Part shown: piece after piece, positions 22,561-33,513 of the stretch
How positions within the stretch are numbered: the first letter of the stretch is position 1
Layout: every line of letters starts with the position of its first letter
DNA from: Ligula intestinalis
Lineage: Eukaryota; Platyhelminthes; Cestoda; Diphyllobothriidea; Diphyllobothriidae
Assembly: GCA_036362985.1 (NCBI GenBank)
Contig: JAYGXS010000005.1
Span: 51,066,394-51,130,393 of the forward strand
Reading direction: 5' to 3'
DNA: 64,000 bases
Position numbers and translations under genes: made by a program
Notes under the pieces: model-generated
The model's database searches: none
Seen by the model: the letters and a program-made list of their open reading frames with translations, nothing else
Told to the model about the DNA's origin: nothing

Positions 22561-23020
22561 AATTTAAGAGGGCAGGTCTTCGGTTTTGGTGGCGGGACAG
22601 CTAGGCTGTCACTGATACCGGCTTCGACCAGAGAGATGTCCTTTTGACTTGAACTATTTATGTCTCTCTTATTTTGAGATTTTTCTCGCCATTGGTTCTC
22701 CGTTTCTCCACATCAATTATTAGCTGTCTCATCTGCTTCCGCTCTTTTAACTCATAATCTGGCTGAAAAACAAAACTTGCGAATGCAGACTCCGTAAGGA
22801 TGGTTTGTGCTCTAGCAAGAGTTTCACCTGTGCTTCAGTTTCTCAAATAACTTCCAGAGGTCGTGGCCGAGAAATTGATGCTGCAGCTCAGTTTTTAATC
22901 GTCAGAGAAATTAATTTCTGATCGCGGTTTGTTAGGCGTAGACTGACCTTATAGACCTTCAATTTACTGATGTATGAATGAATGCAGGTGTTTCACCGAT
23001 CTAGTCAAGGAACAAATGAC

Positions 23021-23030
23021 NNNNNNNNNN
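23021..23030. other. assembly gap of ten N
   Basis: Ten ambiguous bases. The sequence on the left (ATGAATGAATGCAGGTG, 22975-22991) recurs inverted directly to the right (CACCTGCATTCATTCAT, from 23031), so the join may be an assembly artefact or an unresolved palindrome. Confidence 0.95.
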
Positions 23031-23084
23031 CACCTGCATTCATTCATCATATTCCCGATCAGAACCGACAAAGCAAGAGACCCG

Positions 23085-23245
23085 TGGACTAGACGTAGTG
23101 TCCTGAACACAATTACCGAAGGTCCTGGGTTCAAATCTCGGGGGTCCCAACACTCGAGATTGGGTATGACTGGCTGATGATGGCTTATAAGCCAGAAATG
23201 GCCATTCCGGGCCCCCCTTGCTTTGTCGGATCCACTTCATACTGA
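23085..23245 (+). repeat. SINE-like repeat 1, best copy
   Basis: Opens with a tRNA-like head ending in a near-consensus B box (GGTTCAAATCTC, 23128-23139), about 45 bp after GTGGACTAGACGTAGTG. The family core follows (TATGACTGGCTGATGATGGC, TATAAGCCAGAAATGGCCA), then CCCCCCTTGCTTTGTCGG. It shares this order with minus-strand copies at 2865-2990 and 3735-3905. Short, non-coding and dispersed, consistent with a tRNA-derived SINE. Confidence 0.7.
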
Positions 23246-23439
23246 TATATACCACGATCAGAAATTAATTTCTCCGCAGATTAAAAAGCGGAACTTTCAA
23301 AACCATTATATCAACTAGAAAGAAGATAGGGAAAGCTGGGGTGACCCACTGATGCGCAGGATCCCTCACAGCTGTGTCAAGCAGCGGCAGAATACCGGTA
23401 AAACACGTTCATGGGCCTTTTAGCAAGTACCTAGGCTGT

Positions 23440-24389
23440 TAGTATGGTAAGTTACACTGTCAATTCTGGAGCAGTTGGAGCCTTCCCTATTCTAAATGCC
23501 TTAAGAATGTGCAAAGACTCGCCTGGTTTTAGCAATGGTTTGGCGTATACTGTCATAAGACCCACGTCATGGTCAATTTGCTCTTGTGCAATTGACGACT
23601 CTGAATCTGGGGCCTCCTTAAAAATTATTTTCTGCTAGCGACTCAATGGGGCATATGTTGCGAGCTCACGTGTTTCGGCCGAGGGAGCACTTGTATCCGG
23701 TACTCTCGGTTCTGAAGTACTGGCTTTTGGGTAAGCTGAGCGCAAACCCGTTTACCTTTTGACCTGCTTAGGCTTATGTCTCTTTTGAGTTATGATCTTG
23801 TCCACCTCTTGGTCACCGCTTTCTTGTGCAGAGTCGAGCAGCGATCTGGTGCTAGGATGAAAATCCCGATAATTGCTAGTGTTGCTTAAGCCAAGTGACG
23901 ATGGTGTAGCCCGTGGGCTTGACACATGATCTGATAGGCAGGTTTCAGGTATGTCAGCAGACATGTCCAAATCCACGTCCACATCAGTGTCCACTCGTTC
24001 TTGTGTAATTGTTGACGCTATCTCTGGAGCCCCTTTTACAACTTTATTCCGCTTGTGATTCACTGGTGCATCTGCTGCGAGCTCACGAGTTACGACCAAG
24101 TGGGCATCTGCATCCAGTACTTAAGGGTCAATGGGTCCTGATTTGCTGGTTTTTGGGTTAGCTGACTGAATACCCCTGGCCCGTTTAGACTTTCTAGCCT
24201 TTCTGCCCTCTGCTTTTTTGGCTTTATGGTCTTATTGACCTCTGTATCATCGCTTTCTAGAGCAGTATCGAGCAACGATATGACGCCAGGACGGAAATCC
24301 AGATAATTGCTAATGCTGCCTGAGCCAAGTAACGATGGCGTAGCCTGCAGATTTATTTGAGCTTCTTTGCGATCGATCAGTAATTCCAC
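23440..24389 (-). pseudogene. CR1-like ORF1 relic with internal tandem duplication
   Basis: The minus strand encodes two related segments: LGSGSISNYLDFRPGVISLL with DDTEVNKTIKPKK (24389-24150), and LGLSNTSNYRDFHPSTRSLL with DQEVDKIITQKR (about 23905-23752). Each is followed by a segment like VVKGAPEIASTITQERVD or FKEAPDSESSIAQEQID. The DNA unit is about 400 bp and is present roughly twice. The end (KPLLKPGESLHILKAFRIGK) matches the ORF1 at 45.3-46.0 kb (QRGTESVKILKTFRIGK), which identifies it as ORF1 of that CR1 family. Stops at 24121 and near 23637 break it. Confidence 0.7.
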
Positions 24390-27300
24390 CGTATTTGCTG
24401 ATTAGAAGTCATAAAAATAGCTATATTTTTGAAAGAGGTTTCGTCCGCCTCCAGTTTTAGTGTAGTAACAACTGTGAGAATGGCTGAACTCCCAACTGCG
24501 TCTAAAGATGACACTGACAGTCGTTCGCATCCTGCAATAAGAATTAGGTCCATTATGTGCGCTCCAGCATAACACCCATAATTTTACTAAAAGGAGTTAT
24601 GGAAACAGCGTGAAGTGTGAGCGATACGATGCATGCAAAGTATCTTGGAGATGAATTTGTACATGCCTGATAGTACTTTCTCGGAGTCGAGTAGCTTTCA
24701 TCGAAGTCCGTGATGTTGGAGCATTACCAACTTGTGCGCCAATGGCAATTTTGCACAGGTCGAAGCATTAGCCTCGCATTAATTTCCAGCAACATCTGTT
24801 GCCATCGAAATGCACTGAATGTATCAACAAACCTTATCGTTTAGCATACAGTCTACTTCTTAATTTGGTCGGTGTCTCTGGGGAGTTGTAGCACCATCAA
24901 TCTCTGGTGTTGTGTCGCGCAAGAATTCAAATTTTCGAAATTCTCGATATACCTGCTGAGCAGCAAATCACAGGCGTCCACAAACTGATCGGCCAGTTAA
25001 CTGGTACAGTGGCCTGGTACCACTCTCATATAACACTTACGCATTAACACACACCACACACTTGTGAACACACCCAGAGCTTGTCACACACCAGCGGCTC
25101 AGACCATCACGAAGTTTCTGTTCAGAAAAAACAGCTCTTACTGGTCTTTCCACTTTTTTCACATACTGAAAGGGCACGCCGATTTCAGTGCGCTGAGCAG
25201 AGCCACGGCCTAGGCACACATTCAGTCATTAGGTTGCATGCGCATCTATTGATAAATATCGGTAAAGATGCACGTCAGGCACTCGAAAAGGCCTGTGAAA
25301 AATATTACCGAGGGAGTTGTAGATTTAGAGAAGTGCATATATAATTTAAGGAGTACATCGTAAAAATTGCTGTCAGATTTTACTTTACCGAAATTAAGGC
25401 GGAAAAGGCAAAATTGAAGTGAAAAAACCATTGCATTGTATTTGCGTGCGAGCTCACTATTTTTTTTATAAAACGTATATTTAGACGGTCTGTGACTCGT
25501 AACTTTGTTTCATCAGTAGTTCAATTTGTTTGGACTATAGAATGCGAAAGTGAAACCCCTGTGATTAATTTATTGCTCAACGAAATCAAGTTTGATTTTA
25601 CCCTGATAACAGTTTCCTGGAATCTACATTCATGTGCAATATTCTGTATGTTTTTTTGACGGATGTGACACCTATTCAATAGCCCGTGTTATTGCTCCAC
25701 CGGCGCAGGGATGAGGAAGAAGATTGTAGAAAAAGTTTAGGAAAGTGCCATCGGGACAGTACCCCGATGATTCATCTTTGATGATGAATTCCTCCGGAGA
25801 GCATTATATCAACCGAAAAAATGCTGAACTTTGACACAATCGGCTGCATGAGCGTCGTTGCCTAAGAGTTAATTGTGTCTACTCCAGCATAATGTGCACA
25901 GGGATCGTAACTTGCGAAGGATCCACCACACTCAGTCCTCTTAACCCACATGGATCCGGCGCCAAGAAACCGGAGGCGGGGGGAAGTACAGGTGGCTAGC
26001 AAAGTGTGAAGTTGCGCCTATGCATTCCATCACATCCCCGCTATGTGTGGCATTTGCTATGGTTTTACATACCAGGAATGCCTATCAGGCCTGGATCTAG
26101 TCCTCGTTTTGAACCAGCGCAACCATGGCGTGGTCCGTTTTAAAGGTCAACCATAACACTGTAATGTTTTTTTGGCTGTACAACCAGCACACTCGTGAAC
26201 CACATTGAGGGCATTTAGAGTAAGCTGAAGCGTACTTCAGTTGGTCGGATTTGATAAGTAAATGGTTCGCCAGGTGAAGGCATATCAGACGATGTAGTTT
26301 ATGTAGTTTCCTCAGAGGAACCTCCCTCCACCTACATCTTACCATCACTCACTCCATTTTCGTTGTCATAAGTTCACCAGTAAGACTTTTATATTGTTAC
26401 TTTGATAACTTCCACAATAAAGGCATCCTATTCAACATCAGTGTTCTATTAGTCACTATCGTTAACCCAATTTTGTGTGTGATTTCATCCCGTGTATGGC
26501 AAATCCATTTGTAGGCACCTTTTGTTTAGCTAGAAATCAGAGCTTCTTCGATATTTTATCTTTTCAGCATTTGCTTAGTGGATTCAGTCACCGTAAACGA
26601 TTTATTCCTTTAAAATGTGTGTCCACTGACTTTGTATGTACACCCTAATGTTGTCTGTCCACTAATCGCAACGTATAAATGTTTATGCAGCAGTTCGAGA
26701 TAATTATTTTACGTATATGATCGTGTAAATATACAGTGTGCCGCAAAAACGGTGGCCGAAACCTCAGTTCCCAGTTGTTTCTGAAGGTGGAGAAAAGGCT
26801 TTCTTATTAAATGTATTTCTCAGCATATTCTGTCGTTGGTGCGTGTTTTTATCGAATGCATTAGACTAATACATTAGGACTAATGTAGTTCGCCTCGCGT
26901 AATCGATAATTCGACCCTTGTTTATTTGTTTTCTAGTCGAGATGACTTTTGCTTACACAACTATGGTAACATTTCTGGGCTTTACCTTTGGTTTCCTTGC
27001 CTGTTTTTTGTACTGTAAACTTTACCTCTCCACATGGTTAGTCTGCCCGCAAACATATTTTCAATTATCAGGGTAACCGAAATAATTAACCTAATGCACG
27101 TCATACTGGTCGCGGGCAAGTAGTGTAAGTCAGAATTTATGAGTACCCTAGAAATGAGCTTTATTCACCTTACAAATAGCATATTTCAATTGTGCCGGCT
27201 TGTCAGTTCAAGTGTTTCTGATGGTTGTGAGCTAACCGTGTTTACCATTTAGTTACAAGGAAACCTAGTTAACAAACGGATCTATAAAAGAAATGAACGA

Positions 27301-27699
27301 CAAGGAATTTGGAGCATATATATTTTACAACTTATATTTATTTTGCACAGCTAGCTTTCCTCAGCTGTGCAGCTACTTACACCTCTGCTTAAATTTTTAG
27401 TCTTTGAACATAGAGTTACTTCAAGCATCCTTCATCGCAAGACCCAGTAGGATAGGTCTGAGACCAACCGTAATGCCATGACGAAGTATGTTGAGTCAGT
27501 TTTTGAACTAACTTCCTTGTCAACGCCTGCAACAAGCGTGGGCTGTAGCCTGGGGGACAATCGGTTTCCATTGGAACCTCAACCTCAAGCGTCATTGTTT
27601 TGACCTGAGATATACCCACGATGTATTGACGATAATGTTGGGGCAACGGCAGCCAAACATATTAAGTGTTCATTCCTCTTCCGCATTCAGACCTTGTCA
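24390..27699. other. no gene seen
   Basis: AT-rich, stop-rich sequence. A frame at 26348-26097 (-) contains KCPQCGSRVC, a lone CxxC...C pattern, but no family I can name. 27416-27646 (-) is open and may be the C-terminal tail of the RTE-like relic next to it, without diagnostic motif. Confidence 0.45.
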
Positions 27700-28260
27700 T
27701 TCACAAAAATTAAGGAAGAGCGAGTGGAAAGATGTCTGGAGCTGGTAGTGGCCTTGTGGGTGGTATGAAGCCTTTCAGTAATCTTACGTTAACATAGAAA
27801 TATCTCCATCCTAGACAGGGTCAGTCTCCTCGAGCGATAGAATATGTCTGTTTCTGACTGACCATGTTTTGCAAGCATATACTGAAACAAGTCTGGTGGG
27901 TAGTCTGTTTATGAATAGCTCAGTATGTAAGCGATGTCTGAGCGAGACCAATGTTCTGACTGGCTACCCAAACGCATTGCGAGCCTGCGCGATTCCGATC
28001 CTGATTTCATTTTTGGCCTGTCCGTTGACTAGCATATTCGAGCCCAAATAGCGGAAGCAGCTAACTTCTTCGATGAGTTGACCATTGACAAACCATGGTT
28101 AGATACGTGGTTAGGAACTTCGTATCATGCATGTTAATCGTAAGACTAACAGTTGCAGCGAAGCGGGTGATTCGGTCTAGCGCTGGCTGTAGTGACTGAG
28201 GGGATTACCAAGAATGACCATGTTGTCGGCATACTTTAGGTCTCGTTTCACATACACTAT
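27700..28260 (-). pseudogene. RTE-like LINE relic of a second lineage
   Basis: The minus strand reads, across several stops, LKYADNMVILGNPL (RT catalytic region, YADN for YADD), FVNGQLIEEVSCFRYLGSNM, VNGQAKNEIRIGIAQARNAF and NRLPTRLVSVYACKTWSVRN. This is the post-catalytic region shared by RTE-type LINEs (xxFKYLGxxLxxxGxxxxEIxxRIxxA, CExW). It is much diverged from the abundant RTE family of this window. Heavily decayed. Confidence 0.6.
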
Positions 28261-28528
28261 CAGATAGAATTGATTGGTGCATCATCCAGTCAAAAAATAA
28301 CCTTTATTTGCGACCTGGCTGTCTTAGAGTACCCTTTTCCGGTAATAGCATTTATATCTTGGCAGTTTTCAGTGCCTGGCTTATACAAAATCCGCCAAAA
28401 TTAGCCTCTGGTAGCAGAAGTGCTAAGAGGATTGATAGTTGTGGTAGTTTCAATTGAGTTTATCTATCGCTGTCTCAGAAACCATTTGGGATTGCCGAGG
28501 TAGTGCGACCTCGTAAAAGGGACAGCAG

Positions 28529-28546
28529 CGTGTGTGTGTGTGTGTG
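28529..28546. repeat. (TG)n microsatellite at LINE 3' end
   Basis: Nine TG units, that is (CA)n on the element strand, directly after CTACGA at the 3' end of the Jockey-like element. The same tail closes the fragment at 6214-7013, so it belongs to the element. Confidence 0.85.
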
Positions 28547-28564
28547 TCGTAGCCCATAGTTGGA

Positions 28565-31500
28565 TCAGGAATCCCCGCCGGAATCCAAACTGGGAGTAGT
28601 TGGGAGACGGAGAAAAGCCGCAACCTCGACCGGCTTGAGCCACAGGTCCGCGGGAGTGAGGTGGGTGCCTGGCCGAGAACTGCAGGCGAACAGATGACGG
28701 CAGTCATGCGGCGAGACGCCGCAGTCGGGACAGCAGTCGGGTATGGATGGGTCGAGCCGGTGCTGGTACTGGCGAAGGAGCATACAGTAGCCACTGCGTA
28801 GCTGCGCCAGAGTACAGCGAGTGACCCTCGGGAGATGTCGTTCCGAGGCCGCGATCGGAGGTGGATAGCCACCCAAAAGGACCGGGGGACGATAACCTCG
28901 TTTCTCCTCGACAACGAATCTCTGGTGGAGACGCTGGAAGCCTGTCTTGGTGGCAGAGCTATCAACAGGTAGATCCGCGAGAGACGAGGCAACAGCTTCC
29001 TTGTGGAGTGCTCGAATAGACGGCCGGACGTTGCGGCAGGGCTCGGGAGCGGTGCAACGGTGATGATTGGGATGGCCGGGTTGCGAACAACTCCACCAGA
29101 ACTGCTGGCTAAGGAGAGTGTTGTGATGGGCGACCGGTAGAACAGAAGCCTCCACATGAAGATGATCTATAGGCGACATTTTATAGCAACCCGTGATCGT
29201 GCGGAGGGCAGCGTTTTGGGCTGACTGGAGGCGGCGGAAACTGGAAGAGCTCATCGTAGGAGACCAGATTGATGCCGCATAAGTGAGGTGCGGCTTGGCC
29301 AGCGCCTTGAAAGCAGTCGACAGAGTCTCTTTCGCACAGCCCCAGGATGTGCCTGCTAGAGCCTTGAGGACCTTGGTGCAGCGGCTTACTTTGCTTGCGG
29401 TCTCCCTGGCATGGTCTGCGAACGTGAAGAGCGGATCAAAACGCACACCAAGGAGTTTGGGCTTGCGGACGAGCGGTAAGGACGCCCCATTGACGGTGAT
29501 GACCGGATGACGATTGAACTCCTTCGGATCGAGCGTAAAAACAGTTACGGACGACTTGGCTGCCGAGATCGTCATTCCGCGCTGGGTGAGGAAGTTTTCG
29601 ACAACAGGCATGAACTCCGTGAGGAGCTGTGCAGCCTGATCGATGTCATGGTGCCGGCAGAAGAACGTAATATCGTCCGCATAGGATACCACTTGCACAG
29701 GTGCCCGGGGGAGTGAGAGCTCTCGCATGTAGATGTTAAAGAGTGTCGGGCTGAGCACAGAGCCTTGAGGGACGCTACAGGACTGCTTACGGGGCTTGGA
29801 GAGAGCGCCCCGGAAGAGGACACGATCGTGACGGCCACGGATGTAAGCCGCCAACCATCGGACCAGGCCAGTCGGGACGTTCAATGAGACCAAGTCCTGC
29901 AGGAGCTGATCGTGGCGGACGCAGTCAAAGGCTCGTGACAGGTCAATTGAGACTGCCACGGTCCGCGAAGCGGGCTTCTGTTGATTGAAGCCCTCGAGGA
30001 TAGCGTCGCTGAGCTCTAAAAGCGCCGTTGTAGTTCCACGACCCGATCGGAAACCATGTTGGTGGCAAGATAGTTCCGCCACAGACGTCAGAATTGGGTG
30101 GATGAGCCGTTCCAGGATCTTCGCCAATGGACTGAGGAGGGCAATTGGACGATAAGAGGTCGCTAGGCAGGGGTCCTTACCCGCTTTGACCAGGGGGATG
30201 ATGATCGACTGGCGCCAGCAATCAGGGATGATTGAAGTTCCCAGTGAAAGGTTGAAGAGGGCGGCAAGGTAGTTAGCCACCTTCGGGCCGATGTGGCGGA
30301 CATGGATAGGCGCCAGACCATCTGGTCCTAAGGCTTTCGAAGCTCTCATTTTCTTGACGGCGGTGAGGATGGCATCAGCCGAAAAGGAAATATCTGGGGC
30401 CGGGGCTTTATGGAGGAGGCGAAGAAGGGGGCGCTGGCTTTTGGGACTGGGCGCCGAGCGGGGCGAGAACAGCTTGTTCATCTTCGCGGCGATCTTACCG
30501 TTGTTGGAAATGAACTTACCGTCCCCAAAGCTAATAGACTGGTTTGATGTATCAGCCCGGGGTTTGGTCAGGTTGCGTAAAAGCTTCCAAGTGGCAGCTG
30601 AGTTGCCGCTGAAATTACAATCTGAAACTAGTTCATGCCAGCGTTGGCGTTTGCCATCGTTGATAGTCTTAGTGATTAAGCCATTCAGTTCGCCAACGCG
30701 CGGGTCACTGGCATCACGCGCTCGTATTTCGTCTCTCTCTCGTTCCAGGCGGGAGGCTTCGGGCGGATAGTTAGGACGAAGAAAGGGAATGCGGCCGTTA
30801 GGGATGTGGTGACTTGCTGCTGCCAGGAGTAGTCGACGAAGGGCTCGCTCCGCCATGTGGACACAGGTGGGAGGCGGTAGGCCATCGATCTCGGCTTCGC
30901 ATTCGGACGTGAACGCTGCCCAATTGGCTTTCTTGAAATTAATGAAGTGCCGGTTGGGGGCCTTGATACGCTCGGCGGCGGTGGCCAATTCGAGCACAAT
31001 GGGGAGGTGGTCGCTACCCAGGCTGATTTCCGTCTTCCACATGGTGGAGGCTACCAGACTGAGACTGGCGAGGGAAACATCGGGCGAGCTGGAGGCGCCG
31101 TTGGTCGGGAGCCGCGTTTGGCTGTTCTCGTTGAGAACGGCAAAGGGGGCGTGTTCTATTTCATCAGCCAGAGCTTCTCCTCGGGAGTCGGCTGCCAAGT
31201 TAGAGCACCAGAGGGCATGGTGAGCGTTGAAGTCACCTAGCACCAGACTGTCTCCAGAAGGTAAGTAGGGAGCGATAGAGGCAGTGAAACCGGGAGAACA
31301 ACTGGAAGTTGGAGGGATGTACACGTTCACGACGGTTAGCGGCGCCGGGCCAATGTCAAGGGAAATCGCCAGTACTTCCGTGGGATCGGCTCCAAGCAGG
31401 GGAAGCTGGTGATGGGCAATGGATTTGTCCACCAGGAAGGCCAAACCTCCGCCTTTGTTGCGGCCGCGGTTGCGACGGACAATCGTGTAATCGGCACAGG

Positions 31501-31699
31501 AAGGGACCTTAGTGGAGTTAGACCACTTTGTCTCTTGGATAGCCGCCACAGCTATGCTGTGCGAGCGCATGAAGGCCAGGAGCTGGTCAAGCTTCCCAAG
31601 GAGGCCGTTGGCGTTGAATTGTAAGATCTTAAGACCAGGTGGTGAGGCAAGGTCGGAGACCAGAGGATTTGGGTTCAGGACTGGACGGGCTGGAGGCAT
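28565..31699 (-). CDS. Jockey-like LINE ORF2: AP endonuclease, reverse transcriptase, uninterrupted
   Basis: One open frame of about 1044 codons from the ATG at 31699 (an in-frame GTG lies six codons upstream) to the stop at 28565. N-terminal APE-type endonuclease: LQFNANGLLGK, AIQETKWS, GDFNAHHALW and GSDHLPIVLEL. RT: RASKALGPDGLAPIHVRHIG, SYRPIALLSPLAKILERLI, QHGFRSGRGTT, VSIDLSRAFDCVRHD, SVPQGSVLSPTLFNIYM and an intact SYADDITFF box at 29672-29683. The C-terminus has CCPDCGVSPHDCRHLFAC, a zinc-binding motif seen in Jockey-type elements. It nicks target DNA and primes reverse transcription of its own RNA. All expected catalytic residues appear present, unlike every other retroelement in the window. 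No ORF1 is seen upstream; similarity to the copy at 1-1118 ends at about 31737, so the copy may be 5'-truncated just before ORF2. Confidence 0.95.
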   Translation of the reverse strand: MPPARPVLNPNPLVSDLASPPGLKILQFNANGLLGKLDQLLAFMRSHSIAVAAIQETKWSNSTKVPSCADYTIVRRNRGRNKGGGLAFLVDKSIAHHQLPLLGADPTEVLAISLDIGPAPLTVVNVYIPPTSSCSPGFTASIAPYLPSGDSLVLGDFNAHHALWCSNLAADSRGEALADEIEHAPFAVLNENSQTRLPTNGASSSPDVSLASLSLVASTMWKTEISLGSDHLPIVLELATAAERIKAPNRHFINFKKANWAAFTSECEAEIDGLPPPTCVHMAERALRRLLLAAASHHIPNGRIPFLRPNYPPEASRLERERDEIRARDASDPRVGELNGLITKTINDGKRQRWHELVSDCNFSGNSAATWKLLRNLTKPRADTSNQSISFGDGKFISNNGKIAAKMNKLFSPRSAPSPKSQRPLLRLLHKAPAPDISFSADAILTAVKKMRASKALGPDGLAPIHVRHIGPKVANYLAALFNLSLGTSIIPDCWRQSIIIPLVKAGKDPCLATSYRPIALLSPLAKILERLIHPILTSVAELSCHQHGFRSGRGTTTALLELSDAILEGFNQQKPASRTVAVSIDLSRAFDCVRHDQLLQDLVSLNVPTGLVRWLAAYIRGRHDRVLFRGALSKPRKQSCSVPQGSVLSPTLFNIYMRELSLPRAPVQVVSYADDITFFCRHHDIDQAAQLLTEFMPVVENFLTQRGMTISAAKSSVTVFTLDPKEFNRHPVITVNGASLPLVRKPKLLGVRFDPLFTFADHARETASKVSRCTKVLKALAGTSWGCAKETLSTAFKALAKPHLTYAASIWSPTMSSSSFRRLQSAQNAALRTITGCYKMSPIDHLHVEASVLPVAHHNTLLSQQFWWSCSQPGHPNHHRCTAPEPCRNVRPSIRALHKEAVASSLADLPVDSSATKTGFQRLHQRFVVEEKRGYRPPVLLGGYPPPIAASERHLPRVTRCTLAQLRSGYCMLLRQYQHRLDPSIPDCCPDCGVSPHDCRHLFACSSRPGTHLTPADLWLKPVEVAAFLRLPTTPSLDSGGDS

Positions 31700-31737
31700 G
31701 GAGATCGGTGGGGGCACGGGACAGCTGGGACACGCGA

Positions 31738-32131
31738 AGTTTGTGGGTCACATCAACCAGAATTGGCCCTTCGGGAAGTCTATAAATGCCCGTTAAATAT
31801 GCATGTTGTACTATCGAATGTGTAACAGTAAACAAGGGATCCTCAGGGGTTTCGGTGCAGAACAGGGTGCTGGGCTCTTTATTCATTTAAATTTCCCCAT
31901 ATAAGTGCATTTTCAAGGCCACGTGTCCTCCACCACTGTCCTATATTCACTTCGCTAACGTAAAGTCAGTCAAGTCTGAGCTCTCACAAAACAAATTGTA
32001 ACTGTTGACCTCAGATAGCTTTAACTTAATCAATCCAATCTGTGAATAGAGTTACGCGCTTCCGGCAGTCTCTACGTCTTTCAATTTTCAAAGGCTTGCA
32101 ACATGTTTGACCCTTCCGCATCGTCTTATAG
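31738..32131. other. upstream region of SAP18, unassigned
   Basis: Sequence between the Jockey-like element and the SAP18 reading frame. It presumably holds the SAP18 promoter and 5' UTR, but I see no clear TATA box or other motif that I would call. Confidence 0.4.
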
Positions 32132-32452
32132 GCCAGCCCATCCTTAAAGTCGGTTGTATCGGTGGAGTCCACTCAGTGGAACCCAACCAATACGGAGCGC
32201 AGACTTATCTCACCGCCTCGACACGGACGCACTCGTCACCAGCGCAGTCCCTCGCCGCTGTCCGCTCTGCTGCCAGCTGGTTCAAATCCACCCGCGCCTG
32301 TCCCCGGTCTGGAAACCGGTGCAGTCCAGCCGCCCAGTGAAACGCGTCGCATCCTTTTGAAACGTCGGGCAGACGACGCTATAGGGGACGGTGCCAGTGA
32401 TACGAAACGTGCCCATGCGTCCCTCAACGGCACCGGGTATGCAGTGCGCAGT

Positions 32453-32676
32453 ATGCAGGACTTTTTAAACCACACTGGCGGCGGAAGTGGCTCTGCCCCA
32501 AGGTCGAGGCTCGAATCAACCGTCTTGCCGAAGTTGCCACCGGAATCGACTCTTAATCGTCGAGAAACCTGCCCCATTCTTATTCGCATCTTCTACTCTA
32601 CCAACGGTCAGCACACACCACTGTCCCTCTTTTCTAACGGAAAGCTCCCACACCCCGAAATCCAAGTGAACACCTG
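32453..32676 (+). CDS. SAP18: SAP18-like, first recognised coding exon
   Basis: Encodes the start of the ubiquitin-like fold of Sin3-associated polypeptide p18: RRETCPILIRIFYSTNGQH and LPHPEIQVNTW match SAP18 (xREKTCPLLLRVFTTNNGRHH, ELQIYTW). The exon ends inside the Trp codon at CACCTG|GTGAGT. The first in-frame ATG is at 32453, giving about 75 residues here. The frame is open upstream to 32132 with protein-like sequence (RRILLKRRADDAIGDGASDTK), so an unseen upstream exon or a longer N-terminus is possible. SAP18 acts in the nucleus, in the Sin3-HDAC corepressor and in the ASAP/PSAP splicing complex of the exon junction complex. Confidence 0.85.
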
Positions 32677-32689
32677 GTGAGTAGCATTG

Positions 32690-32870
32690 TTTTTTACAAT
32701 ATAAGTCTGGTGGTTAGAGTTCAGACTTGGAGAGAAGAGAGGGGACGCATGTAATTATCCAAGCGTTGTTTGTACATCTGAAGGGAAGTGGCCTTCATGA
32801 CTGACTGCGGAAGGTTGTTCCAATGTTGTATGGCACGTTATGTGAAGAATTCAGAAGAAGGAAGTAATTT
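32690..32870 (-). mobile_element. CR1-like 3' end inside the SAP18 intron
   Basis: The reverse complement matches the 3' end of the plus-strand CR1-like element at 48.77-48.9 kb, including CTTCCGCAGTCAGTCATGAA, CACTTCCCTTCAGATGTAC and AATTACATGCGTCCCCTC. It corresponds to the last codons (NNLPQSVV) and the start of the 3' UTR. Severely 5'-truncated copy. Confidence 0.8.
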
Positions 32871-33513
32871 AAGCATAAGTCACCATCCCTCGAAAATATC
32901 GAATATCACAGTCTCTCCAAATACTAGATGACCTAACCCATGAAACATTAACGGGAGATTGTGAATTATGGTGTCGGCTAGAATTTTTGTTTCTATTTAC
33001 AGTTTTAATTTTTATTATCATCATGCAGCCTATTATCAACGTCGCGCCACGATGCTGGTTTTTAATTGTGCGTCTTTCTGACCTCCTGGAAAATACCTCA
33101 CTAAAACGAGAACTACATAAGTAATCCAAATTTATCCATTATCTCAGGACTTGATAATATTTCAGTTGATTGTCATATATTTACTCGATTGAAGGACGAA
33201 TATAGCTTAACTGTATCGACTATCTATTTTTTATGTCTCCTGAATTAGTTTCCATTCTGTTCATAATTTATGGTAAGAGGGATTAACGTTCAGAGTACAG
33301 CAGAGATGATCTATATTAAGGTCTCATGAAGGTAGGGCTCGTCAATCTATGCAGATGGCAAGACTTAAGTTGCCCACTTGATAGGTTACGATATGTGCGC
33401 AACCACACCACAGAACTTTCTTAACTTTTTCATTGTATGCCCTGGCAATCTGGGTAACGAATATAACGGTGGGCCGACAGCTATAAATCGACAGCCGACT
33501 TAAGCTGCTCCTG

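Noticed and set aside
26097..26348. Possible zinc-finger peptide (KCPQCGSRVC)
   Set aside because: Only a partial CxxC pattern in a short frame, with no second ligand pair or neighbouring exon signals.
26735..26760. Mariner-like terminus (CAGTGTGCCGCAAAAACGG)
   Set aside because: No inverted partner nearby and no transposase frame.
30291..30770. Long plus-strand frames opposite the intact LINE ORF2
   Set aside because: Antisense shadows of the GC-rich ORF2 with no domain motif.
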